Source: Amorphophallus konjac (Eukaryota > Streptophyta > Magnoliopsida > Alismatales > Araceae). Taken from it: a DNA stretch of 64,000 bases. The position numbers and the translations under genes are program-made. Numbering within the stretch: position 1 is the first letter of the stretch; the number at the start of each line of letters is the position of its first letter. The DNA lies in the NCBI GenBank assembly GCA_022559845.1, contig CM040125.1, positions 285,372,200 to 285,436,199 on the forward strand. The letters run 5' to 3'. Shown here one piece after another: positions 10,396 through 22,755 of this stretch. The notes under the pieces were generated by a model that made no database searches, was not told the origin of the DNA, and saw only the letters and a list, made by a program, of their open reading frames with translations.

Positions 10396-13193
10396 TTCCT
10401 GGTGCGGGTCTAGTTTCTAAGGCACCGTATAGAATGTCGCCTGCTGAACTCAAGGAGTTAAAGGAGCAATTGATGGAACTCATTAAGAAAGGATTCATAA
10501 GACCAAGTACTTCCCCATGGGGAGCGCCTGTATTATTTGTAAAGAAGAAAGATGGATCCATGAGGTTATGCATCGACTATCGACAGTTGAATCATCTCAC
10601 TATCAAGAACAAGTATCCACTACCGAGAATCGATGAGTTGTTTGATCAAATTTCAGGATCCAAGTACTTTTCCAAAATTGATCTTAGGTCGGGATATCAT
10701 CAGTTAAGAATCAAGGATGAGGACATTCATAAGACTGCATTCAGAAGCAGGTACGGCCATTATGAATTTGTTGTTATGCCTTTCGGACTAACGAATGCCC
10801 CTGCTGCCTTTATGCAGTTAATGAATAGTATATTCAGGCCTTATTTGAATCAATTCGTGGTGGTCTTTATCGATGATATATTGATTTATTCCAAGACCAA
10901 GGAAGAGCATGAGGAGCATTTAAGGATTGCATTACAAATATTAAGGGCAAACCAATTATATGCAAAACTCAGAAAGTGTGAATTCTGGCTTGAGGAAGTG
11001 ACTTTTCTCGGACATGTTATATCAAAGGATGGCTTATCAGTAGATCCATCAAAAGTTGAAGCTGTAAGAAATTGGGAAAGACCGACCAATGCTAGCGAGA
11101 TCCGAAGTTTCTTAGATCTTGCTGGCTATTACAGGCGATTCATCAAAGATTTCTCTAAGATCGCCGTACCACTTACGAGGTTAACTCGCAAGGAGATCCG
11201 TTACGAATGGAGTGAGGAATGTGAAAGAATCTTCCAAACTCTCAAGGATCATCTTACTACAGCTCCTGTCTTAGCTTTACCAATGGAAGGAGAGAAATTC
11301 GAGGTATATACTGATGCTTCTGGCATTGGCCTCGGATGTGTTCTAATGCAACAAGGAAAGGTTATAGCTTACTCTTCTCGTCAATTAAAGAAGCATGAAG
11401 AGAACTACCCCATCCATGACTTGGAATTAGCCGCGGTAGTATTTGCACTAAAGATCTAGAGACATTATCTATATGGAGTGCAGTTTACTATATACTCCGA
11501 TCACAAGAGTCTCAAGTATCTCTTCTCTCAAAAGGAACTAAATATGAGGCAAAGGCGTTGGCTAGAATATCTCAAGGACTTCGACTTCAATATACAATAT
11601 CATCCCGGAAAGGGTAATCATGTAGCAGATGCCCTTAGTCGAAAGCCGAGAGCACTGTTAGCCAATTGTATGATTCAAGAATGGAAGTTGCTGGAGCAAT
11701 TCTCTAAGCTCAATATAAGCATGGACACGGACTTCAAATGTGTCACATTGTCTCACATAAGCATTCATCCAGACCTATTAACTGAAACACAAGCACTTCA
11801 GGATGATGACCTAATATTAGTGGAAATCAAGGGCAGATTGGAAGGACAATCTGATTTCCAAATAACTTGTGAAGGAAGATTAATGTTCAGGAATAGAACT
11901 TGCATACTGGATTGTCCCGAGTTAAAGAAGAAGATCTTAGATGAAGTTCATAGATCAAGGTACACGATTCATCTTGGATCTACCAAAATGTACCAAGATG
12001 TGCAAAGAAATTTTTGGTGGCCCAACATGAAAAGGGAAATAGCAGACTATGTATCACGTTGTCTCACTTGCCAACAGGTCAAGGCGGAACACCAAAAGCC
12101 TGCTGGAAAATTACATCCTCTAGATATTCCCAAATGGAAGTGGGAGAATATTAGTATGGATTTCATCATGGGTTTATCTAAATCAAAAGGAGGACATGAT
12201 GGAATATGGGTTATTATTGACCGATTGACTAAATCGGTGCATTTCTTGCCAGTCAAGAGCCGATGGTCAGTCGATGTGTTGGCTGCATTATACATCAAGG
12301 ACATAGTCAGATTACATGGTATTCCTATTTCAATCGTGTCTGACAGAGATCCCCGTTTTACTTCTCATTTTTGGAAGAGACTACAACATTCGTTGGGAAC
12401 AAGGCTTAACTTTAGTACAGCTTTTCATCCTCAAACGGATGGTCAGACCGAGAGAACTAACCAGGTGGTTGAAGATATGCTCAGAGCTTACATCATTGAT
12501 TTCGATGGAAGCTGGCATGATCACTTGCCGTTGGTGGAATTTGCATACAATAATAGCTACCAGGCAAGTATACAAATGGCACCTTTCGAAGCTTTATACG
12601 GAAGGAGGTGCCGATCACCCTTATGCTGGGACGAAGTTGGAGAGAAACAACTGCTAGGTCCAGACATGGTAAGGGTTACCACTGAAAGAATACAATTGAT
12701 TCGAGAAAGACTGCAAGTTGCTCAGTCTAGGCAAAAGGCTTATGCCGATACAAGAAGGAGAGATCTTGAATTCCAAGTCGGAGATCATGTATTTCTCAAG
12801 ATATCGCCTGGACGTGGAATACGGAGATTTGGTGTTAAGGGCAAGCTTACACCAAGATTTATCAGACCTTTCGAGATACTGGAAAGAGTTGGCGAGGTTG
12901 CTTATCGCATCGCATTACCTCCTCAATTGTCCGAAGTCCATAATGTGTTCCATATATCTATGTTGAAGAAGTATGTACACGATCCATCACATATTATTGA
13001 ACATGGAGACTTAGTTATCCAGAAGGATCTCACATATGAGCAGAAGCCCATAAAGATACTAGATCGTGAAGTACGTACTCTAAGGAATAAGGTTATTCCC
13101 ATGCTAAAAGTACAATGGAATAAGAGTTTCGATCATGAAGCCACATGGGAGACCGAGGAATCCATGAGGAAGCGATTTCCAGAATTATTTTAA
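10347..13193 (+). pseudogene. pol: RT, RNase H, integrase and chromodomain of the Tekay-like element
   Basis: One frame encodes RT, RNase H, integrase and chromodomain, broken by an amber stop at 11457-11459. RT starts with [11 protein letters not shown], has [18 protein letters not shown] and [14 protein letters not shown], and the catalytic FIDD in [12 protein letters not shown]. RNase H shows [15 protein letters not shown] and [10 protein letters not shown]; the stop falls between these at ALKI, where an aromatic residue is usual. Integrase has the HHCC zinc site ([19 protein letters not shown]), then the D, D, E triad in [14 protein letters not shown] and [10 protein letters not shown]. 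The C-terminal module ([19 protein letters not shown]) is followed by a chromodomain-like end, [20 protein letters not shown] to MRKRFPELF. That end fits chromoviruses, in which it is thought to guide integration to heterochromatin. The reading also depends on the frameshift near 10338. Confidence 0.93.
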
Positions 13194-13255
13194 GATATAT
13201 ATTCTACACTCTCCACTTATATTTATACTATGGAATTTGGGGACCAAATTCTTTT

Positions 13256-13268
13256 AAGTGGGGGAGGG
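13256..13268 (+). promoter_or_regulatory. Polypurine tract of the Tekay-like element
   Basis: aagtgggggaggg lies directly against the start of the 3' LTR (TGTAGC at 13269) and is the expected primer for plus-strand synthesis. Confidence 0.85.
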
Positions 13269-16110
13269 TGTAGCAACCCGGGAAAAAAATAAGATTTTTA
13301 ATAAATCAAATTAAAATAAAAGATAAGTAAATAGATGACAAAGAGCCTAAATGGGTAAATCATTAATCAAGAGGAAATAATGCCTTTGGTCAAGGCACGA
13401 CTTCGAAAAGAAACGCCCTTACATAAGGCGTTAATTCTAAAAAGGACGCCAACACCAAAGGGCGTCAATTCCCAAACGGCCGAAAATAAATAAAGGGCAA
13501 GTATAAGTGACGCCCTCTACATGGGCGCGTTTTACATAAGAAATGACGCTTGACAAGGCGTCAATTTAAATTAACGCCCTCGCTTAAGACGTTAATTTAG
13601 TTCAAGTTTCGTTCGACCCAGGAGTTTATCCAGGGCAAGTTTTGGATAACTACGGCGAAGGTGGAATATAGTAAGGACTCTATCATGGAAGTATTACTTC
13701 CAATACAACTCTAACCCTAATAGGATCCCCAAAATCCTATAAATATCCTGCGACTCGACCCAGACCGCTGTTTGGCGTTCTGTGTTGCTGAGAAGAATCG
13801 GTAATGTTCTTCCTCTTTTTTTTTACCTTAGGTTATATGATTAATGATCTTCATCATTTCTTCTGTAAGAAGTCTGCAGTAACTCTCTGTCGAAGTGAAG
13901 AACGTGAGATTCTTCATCCTCTTCTTCTTCCTCTTCTGGTGATCAGAAGACTCTGTTACAAACAGAGTATCGTTTGTCTTCACGAAACCTTCATCCGTTC
14001 ATCAGTTAAATCTTCATAAGGTAGGTTTTCTCAAGAACGTAGCCCAAACTAGCTTAATATCATTAATAATATCATCGATCCTCCATGCATATAGTTTTAT
14101 TGTGGTTTCAACTATTTCTATGCAATTTTCAAAGCAACGCCCTTGACCAGGGCGCTAATTTAAAGAAGCGACCCACACTAGGGCGCTAATTATTGTTTTG
14201 ACGCCCTGCCCAGAAGTCGTCAATTACATGTAATTAATAAATATCCACGTTTAAAATTTAATATCTATGTAACCATGAATCTAATATATTGCATGAGTAT
14301 ACCTGTGAAATCCTGTTAATTATCTTGTCATGACCATGAAATTATTTTCTTGAAATTTTATTATCTGAAAATTGATAAATTGTTGAATTAACGACCTGCA
14401 CAAGGTCGTCGCTTATTGAACTGACGCCCCAGACCATGGCGCTAATTGAAAAGTAACGCCCCTGTCCAGGGCGCGTTTTTGTTAAAATTCCAGAATATTG
14501 ATTTTCTGTAGAATGGAAATATTGAAGGGACGACTAATGTATAAGTCGTCAAATTGTGAATAAATGCCCCTGAGTAAGGCGTTAATTGGATAATTAATGA
14601 CTTAGCTTAAGTCGCTATTTTCTGTATTTCCGTTTTACACTGATTACTGTCAACCGAAGAGTTATATATATATATATATATATATCTATATCGGCACTAT
14701 ATTTCCACTCCGTGAATATAGTCCCATGTTTCATGATATTTTTATCGCACTACCCTCAATTCTCATTGACATACAAGCTCTCCATTGGACATTCCGTTCC
14801 TTTGGACTAGCGAGTTAGTCATAGAGACCTCCGTAAGACTCCTCGAGCCTTGGATTCCCTCAAGGCGGACTGAGCTGGTTATACCATAAAAACCCATTAC
14901 CCTATTTTGCCATGTCACTCTAAAGAAATATGGTATACCGGCCCTCATGTTATGCAAAGTGTGTATCATGAGAATTCTATTAATGGGATGAGGTTATCAT
15001 CCCATTTGATGCTGTTCTTGTAAACCCCAATTCTATATTCAACATGATATTCTTGTGGACCTCAATTCTATATTAAGAATGAGGACGTCTTGTCATTGAT
15101 GTGCTATTCATGTGGACCTCAATTCTATGTAAAGGGTGTCCATACTTGTTTATCATGGTACCCAAGTTAGGGAACCAATTCCACCTAATTTTATCGATAA
15201 TCGTGATTGTACCGTTATTATCGCCATTCTATGTCAAGTGTCATATTTTCGGACTCTACTCTATCCAAGTTTATCCTACATGTCTACAAGCTTTATTCTT
15301 GAAATTCCATAATGGCTATACACGAAAGTGGATGTTAAAATACATGATTAATGCCTGCGCATATAGGGCCCGATCTGGTCCTGGGAGGAGCACCCGAAAG
15401 TACTTGTGCCCATGGGAGTTGATTGATCACGGTATTGGCATTATACCGAAGTGTATGACTAGCTTGATTGAACATTCCACAAATCTTGTACTTGTACTTG
15501 ACTTGATATTACATGACTTGCGTGACCCGAAAAAGGGTAATTACATACTTGCGTGCTTGAACGTGATAGCCAAATTTCAACATGACATGATGAATACACT
15601 TGCTTGAATATCTTGATATCTTTTGATATAAGTTCTTGAAAGTTCATGACTAGTTCTCGTCGCTATCTTATTGTTATACACTCTCTCTATCTTGTCGTTT
15701 TATGCGAGCATGCATAGCTATAGTGCATTCATGAAAGATGAAATTACTTAAACCCATTGCTAGTTCTTGAGATATAATTTCCTACTTAGTGTTTCCCTAC
15801 TTTTCAGGTAAGTCCGACGATGAGGGAACACGAACGGATGGGGAAAATCAAGAGTGAAAGAGATAGAGCTTCTTCCGTGTTATCTAGTCTTTTTCATATT
15901 TTCTTGAGTCAACCTTGTATTTTTCCCTTATTTTAGTTAGTACTTCAAAGGTTTGTAAAAGACATATTCTTATGAAGGAATAAAGGATTGGGTTATCTTT
16001 ACTTGTGCGCATCTCTGATTTTGGTGTCGAATACACTAATACTCTGATTGACATGATTGATATAAACTCGTCACGCATCTCCGGGTATCTTCCGCTCTCG
16101 GGGCGTGACA
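13269..16110 (+). repeat. 3' LTR of the Tekay-like element (2,842 bp)
   Basis: Direct repeat of 5805-8668 with few differences. The (AT)n tract (about 14662-14687) is shorter than in the 5' copy, and the 15-bp segment near the U5 end is absent. The palindrome series is present, some members in a more perfect form than in the 5' copy (for example acgcccttacataaggcgt near 13420). The LTR ends GTGACA at 16110 and is followed by the target duplication. Confidence 0.93.
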
Positions 16111-16402
16111 TTTATGATAATTATTACATAAATATATGTAAATATTAGTGACGAAAATTTTGTTGTCGAAAATCAGTGGGTAATTATCAACGTAATTTCG
16201 ATGAAATTTAAATTGTCTCAAAGTTGTCTCTTTTTAGAGACAGATTTCCGCCCGAAATAATAGGTCGGAAATCAGTCCGTATTTTCCGATGAATTTGTGA
16301 CAGAATATCTTCCATTGAAAAGTTATAATAGTTCCGACGTCTTTCCGATGGATATATTGCCGTCGGAAAACTATGTCGGTATTTCCCATTTTTTTTGTAG
16401 TG
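16111..16402. mobile_element. Right end of the CACTA-like DNA transposon
   Basis: Continuation of 5010-5804 after the Tekay-like insertion. It ends ttttttttgtagtg at 16402, which is the reverse complement of a CACTA terminus (CACTACAAAAAA). The 150 bp before it contain several ttccgac or gtcggaa motifs, as is usual for subterminal repeats of CACTA elements. Homology to the Tat-like LTR starts at 16403, exactly after this terminus, which supports the boundary. The expected 3-bp target duplication would be tcc (16403-16405). The other terminus is not in the window, so completeness and strand are unknown. Confidence 0.65.
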
Positions 16403-16859
16403 TCCCTGTCTCACCTAACGGTCTCCTAATAGACCACAAGGCTCACCAAACGGTTGACCGATAGACCGCTATGTTCAATCGATTTCAAAGAGATAAAGCC
16501 AACGGGAGAGAAGGAAACCCAACAGGACTCTCTGTTTATCTAGCGGTCGAGCAAAGGGCCGCTAAGCTCTGGAATCGGTCGCACGATAGGCCGTTAGGCA
16601 GAGAGACGGGGCAAAAGAGATGAAGGCCGGACAAATCTCCGTATAAATCCACAATATAATCATCATTAGCCCTTATCTAGGCCCAATAAGTTAAAATGAT
16701 GAGAAATAGAGGGATTTGAGCCCAACTAGGGAGAGGAACCCATAAAATAAGCCCAAAAATGAACCAAAAAGTAGCCCAATAGCCCGTGAATAACCTGAGA
16801 CATCATAAAATAAGATAGGGAGATGACACAACTCATTGGTCATAAAACGGGTGTCAACA
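16403..16859 (-). repeat. Partial 3' LTR of the Tat-like element
   Basis: 457 bp that match 47277-47734 closely in the same orientation, including the end gggtgtcaaca. On the minus strand this is the first part of the LTR (TGTTGACACCC onward). The remaining 1.15 kb would lie beyond the CACTA insertion, left of the window. It contains the gcggtc/gaccgc short palindromes found elsewhere in this element. Confidence 0.88.
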
Positions 16860-16875
16860 GATGCCCCTCCTTAAC
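16860..16875 (-). promoter_or_regulatory. Polypurine tract of the Tat-like element
   Basis: On the minus strand the LTR start TGTTGAC is preceded by gttaaggaggggcatc, a purine tract in the right place for plus-strand priming. This fixes the orientation of the element. Confidence 0.75.
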
Positions 16876-18176
16876 GTCCTCTTTATAGGGGAGCGAGCAG
16901 AGGCGAAGCGAAAATGAAATGGAACATGGAGATGAAGCGGAAATGTAGCGAAGCGGACTGAAAAGTGGGTGTTAAGGTAAACGACACCCGTCCTTAACCA
17001 ACGAGTGATAAGAATCTTCCAAAAAACTCTGAACCAATCACGAGGAATGGTCAAACCGAATGACGCATGCCTGGAGGAACTAACAACTAATGGAAATAAA
17101 ACACGACCAACCTCATCACTGGAACACACAGCTGATAGGCGATCGGAGCAGCGAAAAGTAAAAAATGAGCAACTAAACTCCAGACAAGAATCCTCAGCTA
17201 ACCAAACCGAGCAACGTAGACCGAAGGAAATCTTCCAACTCAGAGTGGAATACTCTCCCTATCTAAGACCATGGACGCATAATTATCCACCATTACTGAG
17301 ACATTTCTGACAGATCAGGGCACATGAATGCTCAAAGATGCGCATGATGCATGTTGGGCTAAAATAAAAGAAATCATCAAAATGAATGCAAATAAATCAT
17401 AAAATAGAAAGTACTCGAGAATAGTATTGCTAGATCGGAAAAATCAGGGTCAGGACACTATCTGCAATCACAGTGTGCAAGATAGAACCATCGTCCCCCA
17501 GGTCTTCCAACCTAACGACCTATCCAACGATTAAATATGTACACTTAGATCATCATCATTTTTGTTAAAGGAGAACATCAGATCCCAGAACACATGAATG
17601 ACCAATCGGTTCTCGAGGTAATATATCATAGATACCATATAGTAATGCATTAAGGAACTAGGGATCGAGATACTTACCTGACTTATCAGTCCGGCGAGAA
17701 ATGGTGTAATGCTATGATGGTGCTCATGAAGTGTACAATTAATAGATCAACCATTAATAATCAAGCCAAATAGATAAGCATGATGCATCAAATAAGGTGA
17801 AGGCCACACAAAAATGGAACAAATATAGCACTTTAAGCATAACAGATTTCAGCAACCAAACAGCCATTTACTAGACGGCAAGGGTTTTCTAGCGGTCCAC
17901 CTCTAGACCGCTACCCTTAAGGCGGTTCACATTCTCCAACGGGTGAGACCCTGAGGAAAACGGTCCCATCAGGACCGCCAAACACTGCCTAATGATCCAT
18001 TGTACGACCGCAAGGATCTGGGTGAATTCAAAACCGTGGGTGACCGTTCGAAACCCTCCCATCTCATTCCATTCATTCAAATGCTCAAAACACTCTCACC
18101 ACCAGCGACCACCACCACCACCGGCATTTTCTTTACCCCCCATTGCAAAAAAAGTCACACTAACTCACACTCGAGG
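16876..18176. other. Non-coding 3' region of the Tat-like element
   Basis: About 1.3 kb between the polypurine tract and the first antisense gene. No supported coding region. It contains gcggtc-type palindromes at about 17890-18010 and no other repeat I can see. The plus-strand promoter of the antisense gene at 18177 would be expected here, but I see no convincing TATA box. Confidence 0.5.
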
Positions 18177-20930
18177 ATGGTGAAGAAGAGGGCGATACGG
18201 AAGTTTCAACACCGCATGGCTGAGGAGAATGATCCCGTGGCTCTGACGACCCAAATGGAGGAAAGTCCACCACCGGAGGCCGAGGAACCATCTACGGCAG
18301 CCACAGTGCCTAAGGGTGGTGCTGGAGATGAAGAAGGCGAGCACACAGCCGAGGAAACACTCGAGGCGGTGGTTGGAACCCCCTCGCCTGAGGTAAGCCG
18401 AAAACCCAAAACTCCATTTTTCAATTTTTCAAAGCATGCATGAGGGTAGGATAGCATGGGAATGGGTCAGGGGACCCAGTGACGACTTCTAGAGGCTCCT
18501 AGAGCCATTTTCCAAAGCTGGGGAAACGAGGTGAATCATCGCTGTCACGGCGAGTGCCTAGCGGTGGTTCCAGCGACCGCTAGGGTGCCAGACGATCTAC
18601 CCTAGACTACTAAGATGGACCAAACGGTCCTCAGAGGATCGCATGATTTCTCAGGGTTTTTTTTAAAATATGCACTGCATGACTTATTAAACTATATGGG
18701 TGACTGACATTGACTGTTAAAATGCATGCAGGGAAAGCGCCAGATGAGCATATCATGGCTGCAAGTCCGGGCAGTGTACCTAGCGCTACTGGACCTCTAG
18801 AGAGAGAGACTAGCCACGATGGGGTTTGCCGAGTTCCTCGAGATGGAGGTGGTGAGGCTGGATACGTCCCTCCTTTACGCGCTCCACGACCGATGGGATC
18901 CTATCAGTAGGGCATTTCTATTTTCGTGGGGACATATGTTCCCCACACTGGAGGATGTGGTGCGGATTACGGGACTATGAGTCCATGGAGCACCAGTGAG
19001 CGAGATGACGCACGCCGACTACAGGGAGCTGGCGCAGAGTTGCTGGGGCTAGAGTTGGTGAGGCTGGGATAGTACTCATCCATGCTGGCATGAGCGGCCC
19101 TTTAGGAGAGCTTGAGGTTGCGAGGAGCGGCCATAGCCATGGGAGATCTGCCAGAGGAGCACTTGGGGTGGCTGACGGACCGGGCTAGAGGGAGAGTAGC
19201 AGTGGGACCAGGCCCAGAGGCAGACGTCATCCTCCGTCAGTGCCTAATGCTGTTGTTCGAGAAGCTGATCTTCACGACGAGGGCAAACAGAGTGAGCTAC
19301 AAGCTCCTCCGTTTACTGGCGGATCTGGATGGGGTTAGGGACTACGCCTGGGGCACAGTTGCACTAGTGTTCCTGTTCGACTCCCTCAGCACCACCGCTC
19401 AGAAGACGATGCTGGGTGGGTTCTCCCCACTTCTTCAGGTATCCCTTCAACCTTAAATGCTTATGTAATTATGATTATGATTTTGTTATATGCTGACATC
19501 TTGATAACGCAAGTATGGACCTACGTGTACCTCCCCGGCCTAGGGAGAGGGAAGGAGGTACACCCTGACCGAGTTCCCATCGCGAGGCGGTGAATGGCTG
19601 TTTGGGACACTAGGTCGCTGCGACGCCTAGTACGGGCGATCCATGATGACATCGACACACTACCTTATGCATCGGTAAGACTCCAAACTTTAAACTTCTA
19701 AATGCAACTAAAAGCTATTGACACAGACACTGTCTTCCCCTTTTTAGGTACGTTGGAAGCCGTACCAAGATGAGGGGCAGGATGGGCAACCCTTGGTGGA
19801 GGTGGCCCAGGCGTATGCGGGAAGATACGTTTGGCTCCATTACATGAACATCATCAAGCCACTACACCATCGCCTAGTTGTGAGGACGAGGGGCGTCCAC
19901 CAGCCAAAGGTGGAGTTCCCGACATGGGAGGAGAAGCGTGTGGGGCGATCTTCCCGAGGATTGACCGGCGAGATTGACTAGGTCACCCGAGCGGTGGACC
20001 AGATCCGCGACTGGATGAGACGGGGTCGGGTGGTGCGTGCCCGAGCTGCCAATGATGAGCTAAGCCTATCTGGGGGCCTATGCCAGACGCTATAGAAACC
20101 AAGTCTTCCGTGGCTCTCGACAACCGGTATGACTTCTAAACTTATGCTTCGCTAATGATATCGGATGCACTGACAACCTGACTTTCTATATGCAGCTAGA
20201 CCCTCAGGGACGGAAAGCGGATCTCCAGGGTCTCCTCCACTCTACCATTCAATAGCGGGATGAGTTCCATCACTCGTTGGAGCTCCTCGTGAGTTCTACC
20301 TAACCTTAGACTTAATATGTAAAATGCTATGGACTGACGGTCCGACTTCTAAATGCAGCGGGTCGAGGGAACACAGCAACGGGGACCAGATGCTCCATCC
20401 TCTTCCTCCCAGCCATCAGCGGATCGGGCTCAGCGGGATGCCGACTTCACTCGGGCAATTGCTCAGGCCGAGGAGGCCGAGGCCACACTCGTAGAGAGGG
20501 TAAACAAACCAACGGGACTTCTCTCTTGACTTTATGATTATGAATGCAATTGACTAACTATATTTAATGCTCATGCAGACGAGGGAGCTAGAAGCCGCGC
20601 TAGGTGAGGTAGAGCGGCTTCGGGCGGAGGTAGAATAGGTAGCCAATCTCCGTGTGTAGGTGGAGTGGCTGAGTACGAAGGCGGCAGAGGTGGAGCGCTA
20701 CCGGGCAGAGGCGAAGGAGGCTCGGTGACAGGCTTACGAGCTGAGGATCGAGCTATGGGCCGTGGAGCGGACGATCCGGATGATAGGCCGGGGGCCTGAG
20801 CGAAGCGTGTCGCAGAGTGGTGCGTGGAGTAGCGCACATAGAGACTACCTTACTAGCTCATCTGGTCGTCGGAGGAATAAGGAGGATGAGCGATGACGAC
20901 GTCACGACGAGGGTAGCACCGCCATGGGCC
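18177..20930 (+). pseudogene. Antisense plant mobile domain (PMD, aminotransferase-like) gene B, multi-exon
   Basis: Intron-containing gene antisense to the retrotransposon. Exon 1 starts at ATG 18177 (MVKKRAIRKFQHRM, then acidic) and ends at 18392 before gtaag; the acceptor gcag ends at 18731 and the phase is kept. Exon 2 reads GFAEFLEMEVVRLDTSLLYA, LHDRWDPISRAFLFSWGHM and FPTLEDVVRITGL, then later (from about 19247) LLFEKLIFTTRANRVSYKLL, LADLDGVRDYAWGTVALVF and LFDSLS, a PMD hallmark, ending near 19438. More exons follow: WTYVYLPGLGRGKE (about 19517), VRWKPYQDEG (about 19748), and a Glu/Arg-rich coiled-coil part (20575-20830). Several gt/ag borders are visible near 19676, 20128, 20289 and 20500. 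In-frame stops (first within exon 2, after LALLDL) and probable small indels make it a pseudogene. PMD proteins occur in plant genes and are carried by some transposons; the function here is unknown. Confidence 0.75.
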
Positions 20931-21167
20931 CACCTTAGAAGAAGAATGAGGGCGCACTAGCAATAGCGAGGGTCCCGGAGAGGGACCGGCCTGAGGGCTA
21001 TCTTACTCCCTTCCCATGTTTTCCTTTCCTTGTGGACACATACATGTACATGACTTTTGACTTAGTGAAAACATGATTTCTTTTGTGGACTTTTCCTAAA
21101 AATGCAAAAAAAATGTGTGAAATGCAAACACTAACTCTATTAACTTAATGACGATGCCTAAGAGTGA

Positions 21168-21204
<37 letters not shown>

Positions 21205-21673
21205 GGGGGGACGATGATCAGAGAGAGAGAAGGACTCGGGAGAGAATAAAGGAGTGGATGGACGCAAAATTGGGGGAGTTATAAAACAAAAACGGTCTAC
21301 ACGAGATCGCCAGAAGGGCATAAACGGTCAGGCTGAGACCGTTAGGCGAACGAGAGAGACGGTGGTGAAGAGAAGGGACAAAATGGTCGTCTAACGATCG
21401 CTAGTTGAGCCTAGCGGTCGCGCGATAGACCTCAAGGGAGGAAACACAGTCAAATCCGAGCGGGACTCTCCGAGAGAGTCATAACCTGTGGATAGCAGTG
21501 CCCAAACTGTGCTAAGACTCATCCTAACTTAAATTAAGGCTTCCTAACCTCAATCCTAATACAATAGGACATGAGACCCAAGCTCTATAACTAGGAACAC
21601 ACCCAGAACTTGCAACTCACAGAAAACCCTCTCTTTAAGCCTTGAAAACCTCATTAAAACCACCCAAATCACC
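20931..21673. other. Spacer between the two antisense genes, with (AG)n tract
   Basis: Contains a (GA)n microsatellite at about 21171-21200 and several gcggtc/gaccgt palindromes at 21292-21430 (for example aacggtcaggctgagaccgt). The 80 bp before 21674 resemble a 5' untranslated leader. No coding region supported. Confidence 0.5.
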
Positions 21674-22755
21674 ATGAAGAGGTCTTTTGAAGCTAACACC
21701 ATGGGTGAGGGTGTCTACAACGGGCTAAGATCGGCTAGGAAGGAGCATGGAGAGCTACAACAGCTGACCTCCATCCCCAAACATCTGAGCACAAGCCCTT
21801 CAAGAGAGGTAAGTTGAGGCAATGATGTTCAAAGTTTCATTAATTTCTTAAACTTCTCATGTCACCTCTCTTCTTCTTCTCCTTTCCTTCCTTTCTTCAG
21901 CTCCTTCCAGGCCCACGATGCTACTCCAGCCTGAAGTGGGTGGCTCCCATGATAAAGGAACTCCCTTTAGAAGTCATCTCAATTTTAAGGGCTTGGCACC
22001 TTCACCCACTATTAGTTTTGGCCAAAAAAATTTAGAAAATCTCTCTTGATTGGCATAGCATTTCAGCTTTAGTGGAGTTATGGCATCCTCAAACACACAC
22101 CTTTATGTTCCCAACCTTTGAAACCACTGTCCTTATAGAGGAGGTTGAGACTTACTTAGCCCTTCCTAGGACTAAAGTGGGAGATGAAGACCTAGTGTGT
22201 CATACGGTTGACCCTATAGACCCATCACTCATCTTGGGGGAATTCATACCCAACCCGAAAGATGTTAGAACCATGATTAGCTCCCATCGCATTCACTTGA
22301 TTCCCATGGCCCAATGGATCACCGCCCATTGCAAAAACAAGTGTAGGTGGAATGAAGCTATAGCCAAAGCTACTTCTATTTGCTTATGCGGGGTTTTGCA
22401 CTTTCCTACCACCGACCACCTCTTAGATATTTCAAATCTCAGTGTCATCAATGGGTTGTGGCGGGGTTTATCTATCTCCCAAGCCATCCTTTCTTACTTT
22501 TATGAGGGTCTTAGTTCAGCATCTCTTGGGGGTCCTCTCTTTGGGTCTATGATAGTCCTTGAGTGTTGGTCCTTCAGCTAGTCGACTAGGAAGGAGCATG
22601 ATTAGATTAAAGTTTCTACCCAAGGAAGATGTGCCATCAGCTAGCCGCATATTCGGGAGCCACCCACTCTTCTTCATTGGTGCTGCATTCGGGTTTTCTC
22701 AATAGGTTGAATGCTGAACTGCGGATAAGAAAACAAAGGATGATTGGCGCCACTT

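Larger units (their letters stand above)
5805..16110 (+). mobile_element. Full-length Tekay/Del-like chromovirus (Ty3/Gypsy)
   Basis: A complete 10,306-bp LTR retrotransposon with a perfect 5-bp target duplication, TTTAT, at 5800-5804 and 16111-16115. The LTRs begin TGTAGCAACCCGG; the 5' copy ends GAGACA and the 3' copy GTGACA. Behind the 5' LTR is an initiator-Met PBS, then gag, protease, RT, RNase H, integrase and a chromodomain in the usual Gypsy order. A purine tract lies directly before the 3' LTR. The chromodomain, domain order and PBS fit the plant chromoviruses, and the sequence most resembles the Tekay/Del lineage. Three coding lesions (a stop in gag, a frameshift before RT, a stop in RNase H) make this copy defective. 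It is inserted in the CACTA-like transposon. Confidence 0.93.

Noticed and set aside
12316..12657. 113-codon plus-strand ORF in the integrase region
   Set aside because: Out-of-frame shadow of the integrase core.
16111..16402. Mutator-like end instead of CACTA
   Set aside because: No long terminal inverted repeat or 9-bp duplication is seen, while the terminus is of the CACTA type.
18206..18457. Minus-strand ORFs opposite gene B as part of Tat-like pol
   Set aside because: They are shadows of the plus-strand exon and contain no retroelement motifs.
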